NCBI RefSeq assembly: GCF_004765815.2
Contig: NZ_ML974127.1
Span: 846,927-910,926 of the forward strand
Direction: 5' to 3'
Source: Halorussus salinus
GTDB lineage: Archaea > Halobacteriota > Halobacteria > Halobacteriales > Haladaptataceae
DNA length: 64,000 bases
The position numbers were made by a program, and so were the translations under genes. Below the pieces are notes generated by a model that saw nothing but the letters and a program-made list of their open reading frames with translations, had not been told where the DNA came from and did not search any database. Shown piece after piece: positions 34,338-43,849 of the stretch. Each line of letters begins with the position of its first letter. Positions within the stretch are counted from its first letter, which is position 1.

Positions 34338-34439
34338 TGGCCAGTCTGTCCGCGCGCACTTGGCGAGGTCGCCGCGAGAACCACCGCGTCGATGTCCGGT
34401 CTCGGAAGGATTATTCCCGAGGCGGCCGTCCTGCCGATT

Positions 34440-35216
34440 ATGTCCGACTGGGAGACCATCAGCCTCGACTACGACGAGAACGTGGCGACCCTGACCGTGG
34501 ACCGACCCGACCGACTCAACGCGCTGAACGTCGATACCCTCGAAGCTATCGAGGAGGCCCTCGCCGAGGCCGAGTCGGAGGGCGTCGGCGCGCTCGTCCT
34601 CACGGGCGCGGGCGACGACGCCTTCGTCGCTGGCGCGGACATCGGCTACATGCAGGACCTCTCGACGCCCGAGGCCCAAGCCTACGCCGAGTTGGGCCAC
34701 CGCGTCGCCGACAAAATCGAGCAGTTCCCTGCCCCCGTCATCGCAGCAATCAACGGCTACGCGTTCGGCGGGGGCTGTGAACTCGCGTTGGCCTGCGACC
34801 TCCGCGTCGCGGCCGAGAGCGCCCTCCTCGGCCAGACCGAAATCGACCTTGGCATCATCCCCGGGTGGGGTGGAACCCAACGGCTCCCTCGTCTCGTCGG
34901 CGACGAGATGGCTCGCCGTCTCATCTTCTTCGGCGAGCGCATCGACGCCCAAGACGCCCACGAACACGGTCTGGTCGGCGACCTCGTGGCCAGCGACGAA
35001 CTCGATTCTCACGTTCACGAACTCGCGGCCGACCTCGCGGCCAAGCCGACCTACGCGCTCACCGCCGCGAAGGAGGCGCTGAATCAGTCCCACGAGACCG
35101 ACCAAGCCGCGGGCCTGCGCTACGAGCGCCGCCTCTGGAGCGGCCTGTTCGGCACCCACGACCAGCGCGAGGGGATGGAGGCGTTCTTGGAGGACCGGGA
35201 ACCGGACTTCGAGTAG
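34440..35216 (+). CDS. Enoyl-CoA hydratase/isomerase family protein
   Basis: A 258-residue crotonase-fold enzyme starting MSDWETISLDYDENVATLTVDRPDRLNALN at 34440. The oxyanion-hole segments are AFVAGADIGYMQDL and INGYAFGGGCELALACDLRVA; the two acidic catalytic residues lie in the second and in LGIIPGWGGTQRLPRLVG. It hydrates enoyl-CoA in fatty acid or amino-acid catabolism. No other beta-oxidation genes are nearby. Confidence 0.92.
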   Translation: MSDWETISLDYDENVATLTVDRPDRLNALNVDTLEAIEEALAEAESEGVGALVLTGAGDDAFVAGADIGYMQDLSTPEAQAYAELGHRVADKIEQFPAPVIAAINGYAFGGGCELALACDLRVAAESALLGQTEIDLGIIPGWGGTQRLPRLVGDEMARRLIFFGERIDAQDAHEHGLVGDLVASDELDSHVHELAADLAAKPTYALTAAKEALNQSHETDQAAGLRYERRLWSGLFGTHDQREGMEAFLEDREPDFE

Positions 35217-35271
35217 CTTACTACCAGCGAACTCGAAATGAATTTATGTGGAAACGGATTATTTCATTCTA

Positions 35272-36831
35272 ATGTCTGATAACGGAGGTATGTGTGGGTT
35301 TGAGCCAGATTTAAGTCAATTGTCTCACCCACCGGGAGATTACTGCTGTTGCAGACCAGTCCCAGACGGATTTAGCCGATGTGTTTGGCACGAAAACAAA
35401 GAAAATAAAGATGCTAGTAAACTCCAGAAATATCGAGCAGATGGTCCCGAAGTATTGGATGAAATTATACTCCGAGGAGCAACCATCGGCAAAGGACTGG
35501 AGTTCGAAGGTTGTCGAATTTATGCTTCCGATTTAACGGGAGCAAGTCTAAAAGGTACAAATCTCCGAGATTCTGATTTAAGATATTCTAATCTCTCAAA
35601 CGCAAATCTACGAAATGCGGACGTATCTGAGTCCAACTTACAGGAAGTGAACTTGTCAGACACATCTCTTGGGGGAACAGATTTCGAAGGTTCTCATATG
35701 TCCGCAACGGATCTTACTGGTTCGACTGCTTTAAAAACTGATTTTTCTAACACCCACTTCGCAGGTGCGGTGTTGGATAAAGTCGAATACCGAGTTACGG
35801 ATTTTACTAACTCTCACATGACAGGCGTAAGTTTTGAAGATGCAGAGTTCCATAAACCGATATTTTCCGAAGCAAAACTTCAAAGCACCAATCTGTCCGA
35901 CGTTCGATTAGGAGCCTCCAATTTCACAAATGCTAGTTTAAAAGATGCAAACCTATCAGGTTGCTTCCTGAAGAGTACAACGATGAACGGTACTACACTT
36001 ACTGGAGCAAATTTGTCGGATGCTAACTGTGAAGAGGGCAATTTCAAAAATGCCGAGCTTCAGAACTCAAGGCTGGAAGAAACAAATCTCTCTGAAGCAA
36101 ATCTTAACGGTGCAAACCTTGAAGGAGCTTTTTTACTTCGAACAGATTTACGAGGTGCAGAGCTTACTAATACGAAAATATTCGAATCTGTTTTCGAGAA
36201 TATAATCACTGATAGCAAAACTAAGTTTGGTGAGTATGTACCGTATGAAGAAGAAGGTGAATATAATAAAGCTGTCCGAGTCTATAGAAGATTATCCGAC
36301 TTAAAGAAAGAAAATGGAGACGTGAAAAACTCCCAACGGTACTATATCCGTCATAAAGAGTCCCGGCGAAAGTTGGCGAAAAAGAAATTCGCTGAAACCT
36401 CATTTCTCAAATCAGTATCACAGGATTGGGGAATACATTGGACCAAATTGCTTTTATCTTCTATTCAAAAAATCGGGTCTCGATGGGTTATGAAGCACGG
36501 GGAAAGTCCGTGGAGAGTTATCGGGACTTCACTCACAATCATCGTTCTTTGTAGCTTTATATACCCATTTATTGGCGGAATACGTCCTGCGATTTCTTCT
36601 GCTGATCCACATTATCTGCCAATAGACATACCGTTTGTAGACATTCCGGAAGGTCTACAAAACGCATCGGTATATGCCTATTTCAGCTTAGTCACCTTTA
36701 CGACTCTCGGATACGGCGATTTGCAACCTGCTGGCTTTGTAAGCCGGACACTCGCAGGTCTTGAGGCGTTCGTCGGTGGTCTCCTGATGGCACTTCTAGT
36801 GTTCGTTTTGGGCCGTAGGACAACTTGGTAA
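35272..36831 (+). CDS. Pentapeptide-repeat protein fused to a two-helix K+ channel pore
   Basis: A 519-residue protein. Residues 8-40 form a Cys/His cluster (C8, CCC25-27, RCVWH at 36-40) that may bind zinc. Residues 66-312 are about 45 A(N/D)Lxx-type pentapeptide repeats, giving a right-handed beta-helix. Residues 325-375 are a charged helical linker. Helix 418-436, a pore loop with TTLGYGD (477-483, the K+ selectivity filter) and helix 489-512 make a two-transmembrane channel subunit. Base composition is strikingly AT-rich compared with all neighbours, and codons such as AAA, TTA and ATA are common, so recent transfer is likely. It is bordered by ordinary genes with no visible transposase or tRNA. 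Confidence 0.85.
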   Translation: MSDNGGMCGFEPDLSQLSHPPGDYCCCRPVPDGFSRCVWHENKENKDASKLQKYRADGPEVLDEIILRGATIGKGLEFEGCRIYASDLTGASLKGTNLRDSDLRYSNLSNANLRNADVSESNLQEVNLSDTSLGGTDFEGSHMSATDLTGSTALKTDFSNTHFAGAVLDKVEYRVTDFTNSHMTGVSFEDAEFHKPIFSEAKLQSTNLSDVRLGASNFTNASLKDANLSGCFLKSTTMNGTTLTGANLSDANCEEGNFKNAELQNSRLEETNLSEANLNGANLEGAFLLRTDLRGAELTNTKIFESVFENIITDSKTKFGEYVPYEEEGEYNKAVRVYRRLSDLKKENGDVKNSQRYYIRHKESRRKLAKKKFAETSFLKSVSQDWGIHWTKLLLSSIQKIGSRWVMKHGESPWRVIGTSLTIIVLCSFIYPFIGGIRPAISSADPHYLPIDIPFVDIPEGLQNASVYAYFSLVTFTTLGYGDLQPAGFVSRTLAGLEAFVGGLLMALLVFVLGRRTTW

Positions 36832-36864
36832 CGACCATCTTGTAAAAAATGGCATTCGAGCCAC

Positions 36865-38172
36865 TTAATCCTGAGCCGCCGGAGTAATAATTCCTTCCGC
36901 GTCGGAAACCGTCTCCTCGACCTGCGTGTAGACCAGCACTAGCCCCAGCGCCGCCAACACGCCGCCGAACGCGAAGGGCCAGACGAACCCGAAGGTCACG
37001 AGGAATCCGGAGGCCAGCGGCCCGATGGCGGTCCCGAGACCGAACGCCATCGTCAGAATCGAGAGCTTCGTCCCCGACTCGCCCTCCTTGGCCAAGTCGC
37101 CCGCCAGCGCGAGCGAGGGCGCGAACACCATCGCCACCGCGACGCCCTGCACGAACCGCGCGGCGACCATCCCGGCGGGCGTCGTCACGAACCCCTGCGC
37201 GGCCAGCGAAGGCACCAGCACGACGAACCCCGCGACGAGGAAGGGCCGTCGCCCGTAGGTGTCGCTGGCCCGCCCGATGGGCACCTGAAAGACGACGTTG
37301 GCGATGACGACCGCGGCGAACTCCAGTCCGAAGAGGACCGACCCCTGTCGCAGTCGCTCGGAGAGTTGCGGTTCCAAGGTCGCGAAGAGACCGATGCCGA
37401 TGGCCATGAACAGCGTGGCGAGGCCGAGCGTGAACACGGGGTCCAAACCGCCCGCGTCCGAGTCGCTGACCGACACCGCGAGGTCGTCGCCAGCGCGGGC
37501 CTTCGTGGCCTCGGGGTCCGAGACGAACAGCGCGACCAGCGCGAAACTCGTCGCCGCGCCGAGGAGGGCCACCCCGAACGCCGCGGTGAACCCCGAGATA
37601 GTTCCCGCGGGCGTCGCGTACGGACCCAACTCTATCAGGAACCCGGCGACCAGCGGACCGAACCCGAACCCTATCAGCCGGAAGGTGTTGAACACGCCGA
37701 AGTTGCCGCCGCGGGTCGCGTCGGTCGCCAACTCGTTGACCAGCGCGACGGTCGCCGGGATGGCCAGCGCCGCGCCGACCCCCTGCAACATCCGGAGCGC
37801 CAGCACCGCGGCGTAGCTCTCGGCGAAGACGTAGGCACCGCTGGCGACGCCGAGGAGGGCGAGTCCCGCGAGGATGAACGCCTTGCGCTTGCCGGTCCGG
37901 TCGGAGAGTCGCCCGGTGAACGGTTGGCCGAAGCTGTTGAGGAAGCCGAACAGCGAGAGCGCGACGCCGATGAGGACCGACTGGGCGACCGCGACGCCCA
38001 GAATCTCGGTGCCGCCCGCCGCACCCGCCGCGCCTGCCCCGCCAGCGGCGTCGAGGACGACATCGTCCAGAAACTGCGGGAGGACGACGATGAGAAAGGA
38101 GTTGCCCACCGCGTCTATCATCCGAGCGAACGCGAGGGTCAACACTCGCCGGTCGGTGCCGAGCAGTGCCAT
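36865..38172 (-). CDS. MFS transporter
   Basis: A 435-residue membrane protein with 12 predicted helices. GQPFTGRLSDRTGKRKAFILAGL is the major-facilitator loop 2-3 signature, with a related PIGRASDTYGRRPFLVAG in the second half. An acidic loop (DPEATKARAGDDLAVSVSDSDAG) separates the halves. The substrate is probably a drug or metabolite and the mode efflux, judging by similarity to multidrug MFS proteins. It converges with the pentapeptide-channel gene. Confidence 0.88.
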   Translation of the reverse strand: MALLGTDRRVLTLAFARMIDAVGNSFLIVVLPQFLDDVVLDAAGGAGAAGAAGGTEILGVAVAQSVLIGVALSLFGFLNSFGQPFTGRLSDRTGKRKAFILAGLALLGVASGAYVFAESYAAVLALRMLQGVGAALAIPATVALVNELATDATRGGNFGVFNTFRLIGFGFGPLVAGFLIELGPYATPAGTISGFTAAFGVALLGAATSFALVALFVSDPEATKARAGDDLAVSVSDSDAGGLDPVFTLGLATLFMAIGIGLFATLEPQLSERLRQGSVLFGLEFAAVVIANVVFQVPIGRASDTYGRRPFLVAGFVVLVPSLAAQGFVTTPAGMVAARFVQGVAVAMVFAPSLALAGDLAKEGESGTKLSILTMAFGLGTAIGPLASGFLVTFGFVWPFAFGGVLAALGLVLVYTQVEETVSDAEGIITPAAQD

Positions 38173-38502
38173 TCGTCGGACCGACGGCTCCTGCGGGCAA
38201 TAGGGTTGTGGTGTCGGGTGGCACTGTCGCGGGTCGAGCGCGACCGACCGCCACGGTTTCGGTCGCGGCGGTCGTGGGTAGATTTATCACGCCCGACGAC
38301 GCATCGGTCCCGATACCCTCGACTACCGAGGATGTCCACCTCCGACCACCGGCACCGCGCTCCAACTATCGACACCACGTTCCAACTACCGGTACCACCC
38401 GCCGACCACCGACACCTACTACCGGCCCGCGACCACCGAGACTAGTGACGGATACAACATGCGAAAATTAGAAACTACAGACCGGGGGCGAGTGCGACCG
38501 AG
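38173..38502. other. 330-bp gene-free region with degenerate direct repeats
   Basis: The stretch between two divergent transporter genes contains CCACC/CGAC-rich degenerate repeats. An example is GTTCCAACTACCGGTACCACC near 38370 beside a related GCTCCAACTATCGACACCAC. I see no open reading frame of quality and no element copy here; promoters for both neighbours must lie in it. Confidence 0.5.
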
Positions 38503-39714
38503 ATGACGGGACTCGTCTTCTGGGCGCTGGTCGTCCTCGCCACGCTGACGGGCCTGTTCACGGCGTGGGCGCTCGGCGCGAACAGCAACTCCCCGCCGTT
38601 CGCTCCGGCCATCGGTGCGAACGCCATCTCCACGATGCGCGCGGCGTTCCTCATCGGAATTTTGGCCGCGCTCGGCGCGCTCACGCAGGGCGGGAGCATC
38701 TCGGACACCGTGGGCGCGGGCCTCATCGACGGCGTGGCCATCACCTCGCTGGCGGCGACCGCGGGCCTGCTCACCGCGACGGCGTTCATGGCCTTCGGCG
38801 TCTACAGCGGCTATCCGGTCCCGGCGGCGTTCGCCACGACGGGAGCGATGGTCGGCGTGGGCCTGTCGCTGGGCGGTTCGCCCGCGTTCGACACCTACCG
38901 GCGAATCGCGACGTTCTGGGCGCTCGTCCCGCCAGTCTCGGGCGGACTGGCGTACCTGACCGCCACGGTCCTCCGGCGCGACGACATCCCCGAGACGGTC
39001 AGCGTCCCGCTGTTAGCCGGGGTGGTCGGCGGCATCGTGGCGAACGTCGAGTTGAGCGTCATCCCCTCGCCACCGGGCGAACAGCAGGGCTCTATCGCGG
39101 GGTTCGTCGCACAACTCGTCGGGTCGCCGGAGGTCGCGGGCCTCGACTTCGCGGCCGCGCTCGCCACGCTCGCGGTCGCGGCCGCGAGTTTCCTGTTCAT
39201 TCGTCGCCGGACGCAGGTCTCCGTCGATAAGGGCGTCAAGACGTTTCTGGTCGTCCTCGGGAGCGTCGTCGCGTTCTCCAGCGGCGGGTCGCAGGTCGGG
39301 TTGGCGACCGGGCCGCTCGAAAATCTCTACCGGGCGGAACTCGGTCTGCCGGGCATCCTCCTGCTGGCTATCGGCGCGACCGGCATCCTCGCCGGCGCGT
39401 GGATGGGCGCGCCGCGACTCCTGCAAGCGACCTCGCGGGAGTACGCCCAACTGGGCATCCGGCGCTCCATCGCCGCGCTGGTGCCGGGGTTCATCATCGC
39501 ACAGGCCGCCATCGCGCTCGGCATCCCCATCTCGTTCAACAACATCATCATCTCGGGCGTCATCGGCGGCGGACTGGCGGGCGGGTCCGCGGGCGTCTCG
39601 CGCCGGAAAATCGGGGTGACGCTCGCGTTCTGGGTCATCACGCTGGTCTCGTCGGTCGCGGTCGGCTACGGCGTCTACTGGGCGTTCGCGCAGGTGCTGG
39701 GCGGTGCGGTGTAG
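38503..39714 (+). CDS. PiT-family inorganic phosphate transporter
   Basis: A 403-residue membrane protein. ALGANSNSPPFAPAIGANAISTMRA is the first PiT signature (GANDxxN-like, here GANSNSPPF), mirrored by LVVLGSVVAFSSGGSQVGLATGPL and by GIPISFNNIIISGVIGGGLAGG near the C-terminus. It has about ten helices and imports phosphate with Na+ or H+. The expected Asp in GAND is Ser here, so substrate coupling may differ. Confidence 0.85.
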   Translation: MTGLVFWALVVLATLTGLFTAWALGANSNSPPFAPAIGANAISTMRAAFLIGILAALGALTQGGSISDTVGAGLIDGVAITSLAATAGLLTATAFMAFGVYSGYPVPAAFATTGAMVGVGLSLGGSPAFDTYRRIATFWALVPPVSGGLAYLTATVLRRDDIPETVSVPLLAGVVGGIVANVELSVIPSPPGEQQGSIAGFVAQLVGSPEVAGLDFAAALATLAVAAASFLFIRRRTQVSVDKGVKTFLVVLGSVVAFSSGGSQVGLATGPLENLYRAELGLPGILLLAIGATGILAGAWMGAPRLLQATSREYAQLGIRRSIAALVPGFIIAQAAIALGIPISFNNIIISGVIGGGLAGGSAGVSRRKIGVTLAFWVITLVSSVAVGYGVYWAFAQVLGGAV

Positions 39715-39794
39715 TCCGACGGGCAGTCGTCGGCAGGGACCGTTCAGCGCGTCGCGGGGGAAACGATACGTCGCTGGCGGTCGAACCGTCGCGC

Positions 39795-40388
39795 GTGCAG
39801 CGAAGCGTCATCCACGCGCTCGAACCGACCGAACTCGGCGACAACGCGGAAGTCCGGAACCTCTCGGCCGCGCTCGCCGCCACCGACCTCGCAGTAAATC
39901 ACTACCGAATCCCGCCCGGCGAGGAGTTCCCGAGCGGCCTCCATGCTCACGGCGACCAAGAGGAGGTCTTCGTCGTCCTCGACGGCGCGGCGACCTTCCA
40001 GCGACTCGGCTCCGAGAGAGACGAAGCCGCCGAAATCGCGGTCGAGGAGGGCGAGGTCGTCCGCTTCGCGCCCGGCGAGTACCAGTCGGGGCGCAACGCG
40101 GGCGACGGACTCCTCGCGGTCCTCGCGCTCGGGGCACCGCCCGACAGCGGGGACGTGCGGATCCCGCTCGATTGCCCCGAGTGCGGCCACGGCTACCTCT
40201 CGCCAGACGTTAGCGAAGCGGGCGACGCAGGCGTGACCCTCGACTGCCCGGCCTGCGGCGCGGCGAACGTCCCGCAGGGGTGTCCCGACTGCGGCGCGGA
40301 GATGCGGGTCGCGCTCGGCGAAGGGGTCGAAACGGTCGTTCGTTGTCCGGACTGCGGTGGCGCGGCCGAGAGTCCGTTCGAGTCGTAG
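39795..40388 (+). CDS. Cupin domain protein with C-terminal zinc ribbons
   Basis: A 197-residue protein from a GTG at 39795; the longer frame upstream shadows the phosphate transporter. Residues 1-115 are a cupin (NHYRIPPGEEFPSGLHAHGDQEEVFVVLDGAATF with HxH-E metal ligands, then EVVRFAPGEYQSGRN). Residues 118-195 contain paired CPECG, CPACG, CPDCG and CPDCGG knuckles, i.e. two zinc ribbons. Metal-binding sensor or sugar-isomerase-like roles are possible; function unknown. Confidence 0.78.
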   Translation: MQRSVIHALEPTELGDNAEVRNLSAALAATDLAVNHYRIPPGEEFPSGLHAHGDQEEVFVVLDGAATFQRLGSERDEAAEIAVEEGEVVRFAPGEYQSGRNAGDGLLAVLALGAPPDSGDVRIPLDCPECGHGYLSPDVSEAGDAGVTLDCPACGAANVPQGCPDCGAEMRVALGEGVETVVRCPDCGGAAESPFES

Positions 40389-40474
40389 TCGCCCGCAGAA
40401 ATCTTCTACAGACTGCTCGCCTCCGCGACTCCCGAGACGCTCGACGCGATGGAACTGCCACCGGTGAGAGACGA

Positions 40475-40906
40475 CTATCGGACGACGGTCACCGTCACTG
40501 GTGCCTCGGTGACGACCGTCGTCGCCACCGTCCCGAGGAGTCGCCGGGCGAGTTCGTGGCGCTCGCCGCCGTGGCCGCCCATGACGACGTGGTCCACGTC
40601 GTGGGTCTCGGCGTACTCGATGATGGTCTCGGCGGGGTCGCCCGTCTCGACCGCCGTCTCGACGCTCCGGTCCGCCTCGGCGGCGCGCTCCTCGGCGCGG
40701 GCCACGAGGTCGTCGGCGCGCTCGCGCGCGCTCGCTCGGCGCTGTTCGCCGGGTTCGAGGACGCCGCTCTCGCTCATCGAGGAGTCCAGCGGCGTCACGA
40801 CGTTCAGGACCGTGACCCGGCAGTCGAACGTGTCGAGCGCGTGGACCAGCGCGTCGTCGGCGAGCGGCGACCCGTCCAGCGGCACGAGGACGTGTTCGGG
40901 AGTCAT
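40475..40906 (-). CDS. Universal stress protein (UspA family)
   Basis: A 143-residue protein starting MTPEHVLVPLDGSPLADDAL at 40906. VLVPLDGS is the first strand and nucleotide-contact motif, and VDHVVMGGHGGERHELARRLLGTVATTVVTEAPVTVTVV contains G-x2-G-x9-G-(S/T), here G-H-G-G...LLGTVAT, the ATP-binding signature. Single-domain Usp proteins are common stress/ligand binders in haloarchaea. An ATG at 40969 would add unconserved residues. Confidence 0.9.
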   Translation of the reverse strand: MTPEHVLVPLDGSPLADDALVHALDTFDCRVTVLNVVTPLDSSMSESGVLEPGEQRRASARERADDLVARAEERAAEADRSVETAVETGDPAETIIEYAETHDVDHVVMGGHGGERHELARRLLGTVATTVVTEAPVTVTVVR

Positions 40907-41039
40907 GCCGGTCGTTTCGGTCCGCGGCGGTAAGTATCCGTGGCCCGATAGAGCAATGTCTACGCTCACTATAGATAACTCTAGCTTTCTTAAAGGTAAT
41001 AGAAGATTTCTCGAACGCGGCTCGCCCTCGCGTCGCGCG

Positions 41040-42125
41040 CTACTCGATTTCGGCGAGTTGCTCCCGGACGAACGACCGGTAGGCGCGTTCGACCGCCGCC
41101 GGGTCGTCGCAGGCCTCCCAGTCGAGCGCGACCGACATCCACCGCGACCGCTGGACCAGCAGGTAGTAGGGGTAGTTCTTGTTCACGATTTCGTCGGGGT
41201 CGATGCCGCGCTTGCGGGCGTAGCTCCGCCGGAGGAGGGCACAGAGTTCCGTCGCCCGGTCGTCGGTCGGCAACTGGACGCGAATCGTCGCGTCCTCCGC
41301 GAACGCGAGGTCCAATCGGTAGTCCCCGACGTAGGGGTCGCCGAAGTCAAGCACCGTCCGGACACCGAGGTCGCCGTCGGCGTCCGACCCGAGGAGAAGG
41401 TTGTCGAGGTGGAAGTCCCGATGGAGGACCGACGGCCGCTCCGGGGCCGCGATGGCGTCGGCCGCGCCCTCGAAGGCCGCGGCGATGTCGGGCACGAGGT
41501 CGGCGAACCGTCCGGGGTCGTCGCCACACTGCACCTGCTCGACCAGCGAGACGGGGTGGTCGGCCAGCGACGCGAACACTTCTCCCCACAAGTCGCCGCC
41601 GTCGGTCGTGAACTCGGGCGTCGCTCCCTCATCGGGGCCGGTCATCCGGAGCGGGCCGCACTCCTCGGCGTCGATTCGGGACTCGACCGAGGCGTCCGCC
41701 CCGGAGAGTCGGAACTCGTGGAGTCGCGCGAGGTGGCGACCGACCGCCGCCACCAACTGCTCTCGTTCGCTCCACGACAGGCCGTCGAGGTCCCGAATCT
41801 GGCGGCCCTCGCAGTGTTCGAGGAGGAAGTGAAAGACGCCGAGCGGACCGCCGTCCTCGACTATCGCCAGCACGTCCGGAACCGGGAGCGCCGTCTCGTC
41901 GGCGAGCGTCTGCAGGAGGTACGGCTCCGGCCGGAGTTCCGCCGCGCTGTTGAACGTCGCCGCCTTGAGGACGGCCTCCTCGTCGTCGGCGAAGCGGACT
42001 CGATAGATGGCGTTGATGCCTTTCGAAATCGGCGTCACGTCGGCGACGGCGCGGCCGCTGGCGTCCCGCGCGGCCCGAGCGACCGCGTCAGGTCCGGGTT
42101 CGTCCAACCGCTCGTCTCGTACCAT
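41040..42125 (-). CDS. APH/ChoK-like phosphotransferase
   Basis: A 361-residue kinase-fold protein. KGINAIYRVRFADDEEAVLKAATFNS is the nucleotide-binding lobe with the Lys; SVLHRDFHLDNLLLGS is the catalytic loop (HRDFHLDN); VRTVLDFGDPYVGDYRLDLAFA is the metal-binding DFG-like motif. Related to aminoglycoside and homoserine/choline kinases; substrate not readable. It is divergent from thrC, so an amino-acid substrate such as homoserine is conceivable but unproven. Confidence 0.85.
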   Translation of the reverse strand: MVRDERLDEPGPDAVARAARDASGRAVADVTPISKGINAIYRVRFADDEEAVLKAATFNSAAELRPEPYLLQTLADETALPVPDVLAIVEDGGPLGVFHFLLEHCEGRQIRDLDGLSWSEREQLVAAVGRHLARLHEFRLSGADASVESRIDAEECGPLRMTGPDEGATPEFTTDGGDLWGEVFASLADHPVSLVEQVQCGDDPGRFADLVPDIAAAFEGAADAIAAPERPSVLHRDFHLDNLLLGSDADGDLGVRTVLDFGDPYVGDYRLDLAFAEDATIRVQLPTDDRATELCALLRRSYARKRGIDPDEIVNKNYPYYLLVQRSRWMSVALDWEACDDPAAVERAYRSFVREQLAEIE

Positions 42126-42254
42126 ACTCGTCCATGCGAGACCGACGCCAAGTTATTTTCGACAAGCTGTCACGAGTGGCGTGCAGGGCCTCGAAACGCG
42201 AACCGGCTACCGCGAAGGGGCAGGGATTTGTCTCTCGACCCCGAACGCCCCGAC

Positions 42255-43448
42255 ATGGAGACCACCGACGCGTTCGTCGGCCTGACGTGTGTCGATTGCG
42301 AGGAGACCTTCGACGCCGAGGAGGCCACCCACCGCTGTCCCGACTGCGGTGGAATCTTGGACCCGGACTACGACTACGACGAAATCGACCTGTCGCGCGA
42401 GGACCTCGAATCCCGGCGCTTCGATTCGATGTGGCGCTACGAGGAGCTACTGCCGTTCCCGCGGGAGGCCGCCATCTCGATGGACGAGGGCGCAACTCAG
42501 CTCGTAGAGTGTCCGGACCTCGCCGACGAGATGGGGGTCGGGCGCGTCCTGCTGAAGGACGAGGGCCGGAACCCGACCGGGACGTTCAAGGACCGCGGCC
42601 AGACCGCCGCGATTACGGCGGCCGCTCAGCACGGCGCGACCGACGTGGCGCTCAACTCGGCGGGCAACGCCGGACAGGCCGCCGCGGCCTACGCCGCCCG
42701 CGCGGACCTCGACTCGCACGTCTTCCTGCCCTCGCGGTCCGGATTCACCAACAAGGCGATGGTCAACGTCCACGGCGGCGACCTGACCGTCGTGGAGGGG
42801 CGCATCGGCGACGCTGGCGAGGCCTACGCCGACGCGATGGAGCAACACGACGACTGGTACTCGGTCAAGACGTTCGTCACGCCCTACCGCCACGAGGGCA
42901 AGAAGACGATGCTCTACGAGACCGTCGAGCAGAACGACTGGGAGGTGCCCGACGCCGTGGTCTACCCGACCGGCGGCGGCGTCGGGTTGGTCGGGATGCA
43001 CAAGGCCGCCAAGGAACTGCGCGACTTGGGCCTCACCGACGAGATTCCGTCGATGTACGCGGCCCAGTCGTCCGGCTGTGCGCCCGTCGTGGAAGCGTTC
43101 GACGAGGGCAAAGGCGTTCACGAGGTCTGGGAGACCCCCGACACCATCTGTGGCGGCATCGAGATTCCCGACCCCGGTGCGAGTCCCCTCATCTTGGACG
43201 CGCTCCGCGAGAGCGACGGCGGCGCGGTGGCGACCAGCGACGAGGAGATACTCGACAGCGCCGTCGCCGTCGCCCAGAAGGAGGGCTTGGAGATGGGCGC
43301 GACCTGCGCGGCGGCCGCCAGCGGGGCGTGGGAACTCGCGCGCCGCGACGAGTTCGGCGAGGACGACACCGTGGTCCTGCTCAACACCGGCGCGGGCAAC
43401 AAGGACGACGACGTACTCCGCAGTCACCTGATGAGCAAGGGAATTTAG
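42255..43448 (+). CDS. thrC: Threonine synthase
   Basis: A 397-residue PLP enzyme that converts O-phosphohomoserine to threonine. The start METTDAFVGLTCVDCEETFDAEEATHRCPDCGG has a small zinc ribbon common in archaeal ThrC. Lys112 in NPTGTFKDRG forms the Schiff base with PLP; NSAGNAGQAAAAYAARADL contacts substrate; YPTGGGVGLVGM is the phosphate-binding glycine loop. A very long upstream frame shadows the neighbouring Usp and kinase genes and is not real. The end touches the convergent small gene. Confidence 0.95.
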   Translation: METTDAFVGLTCVDCEETFDAEEATHRCPDCGGILDPDYDYDEIDLSREDLESRRFDSMWRYEELLPFPREAAISMDEGATQLVECPDLADEMGVGRVLLKDEGRNPTGTFKDRGQTAAITAAAQHGATDVALNSAGNAGQAAAAYAARADLDSHVFLPSRSGFTNKAMVNVHGGDLTVVEGRIGDAGEAYADAMEQHDDWYSVKTFVTPYRHEGKKTMLYETVEQNDWEVPDAVVYPTGGGVGLVGMHKAAKELRDLGLTDEIPSMYAAQSSGCAPVVEAFDEGKGVHEVWETPDTICGGIEIPDPGASPLILDALRESDGGAVATSDEEILDSAVAVAQKEGLEMGATCAAAASGAWELARRDEFGEDDTVVLLNTGAGNKDDDVLRSHLMSKGI

Positions 43449-43574
43449 CTACTGTTCGACGCTTACGGGCTCCTCGGCGATTATCCACGCGTCGGGCGAC
43501 TCTTTCGACCGCAGTTCGAGGCTCCCCTCGTGGAAGTGAGCGGTAATCCGCTCGCTCGTCTCGGACTCGGACAT
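43449..43574 (-). CDS. Tiny conserved-looking acidic protein
   Basis: 41 residues: MSESETSERITAHFHEGSLELRSKESPDAW followed by IIAEEPVSVEQ. The compact beta-strand-like pattern (ITAHFHEGSLELR, WIIAEEPVSV) resembles other very small haloarchaeal proteins. The stop abuts the thrC stop. An ATG at 43604 would add ten residues. Function unknown. Confidence 0.55.
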   Translation of the reverse strand: MSESETSERITAHFHEGSLELRSKESPDAWIIAEEPVSVEQ

Positions 43575-43849
43575 CGTATCGTCCGCTACGCCGGACCGCG
43601 ACATTACTATTCGGCGTCTACGCGGGAGTACAAGCCGTCTAAGTCGGGATATCGCCAGTCTTCGCACCGATAGCCGCGGGCTACGCACCGATACGCCTCG
43701 ACTACTCCGGCGAAAGCGCGACCGGACGAAGGGTGCCGGAGTCGGCGGAATGTCGGAGTCGGCGGTACGCGCAGGGGTCTCGTCGCCGAGCGTATCCCTC
43801 GTCGGTAAGTCGGCGTCGGGAGAGGCCGGGAGAATCGGGGGACCGACAA

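Noticed and set aside
35217-36864. Provirus or integrated plasmid around the AT-rich gene
   Set aside because: Only one gene is AT-rich; flanking genes are ordinary chromosomal ones, and no integrase, att site or tRNA is adjacent.
40449-43448. A 999-residue frame ending as threonine synthase
   Set aside because: The first 600 residues are antisense to the Usp and phosphotransferase genes; the zinc-ribbon start at 42255 is the true ThrC N-terminus.
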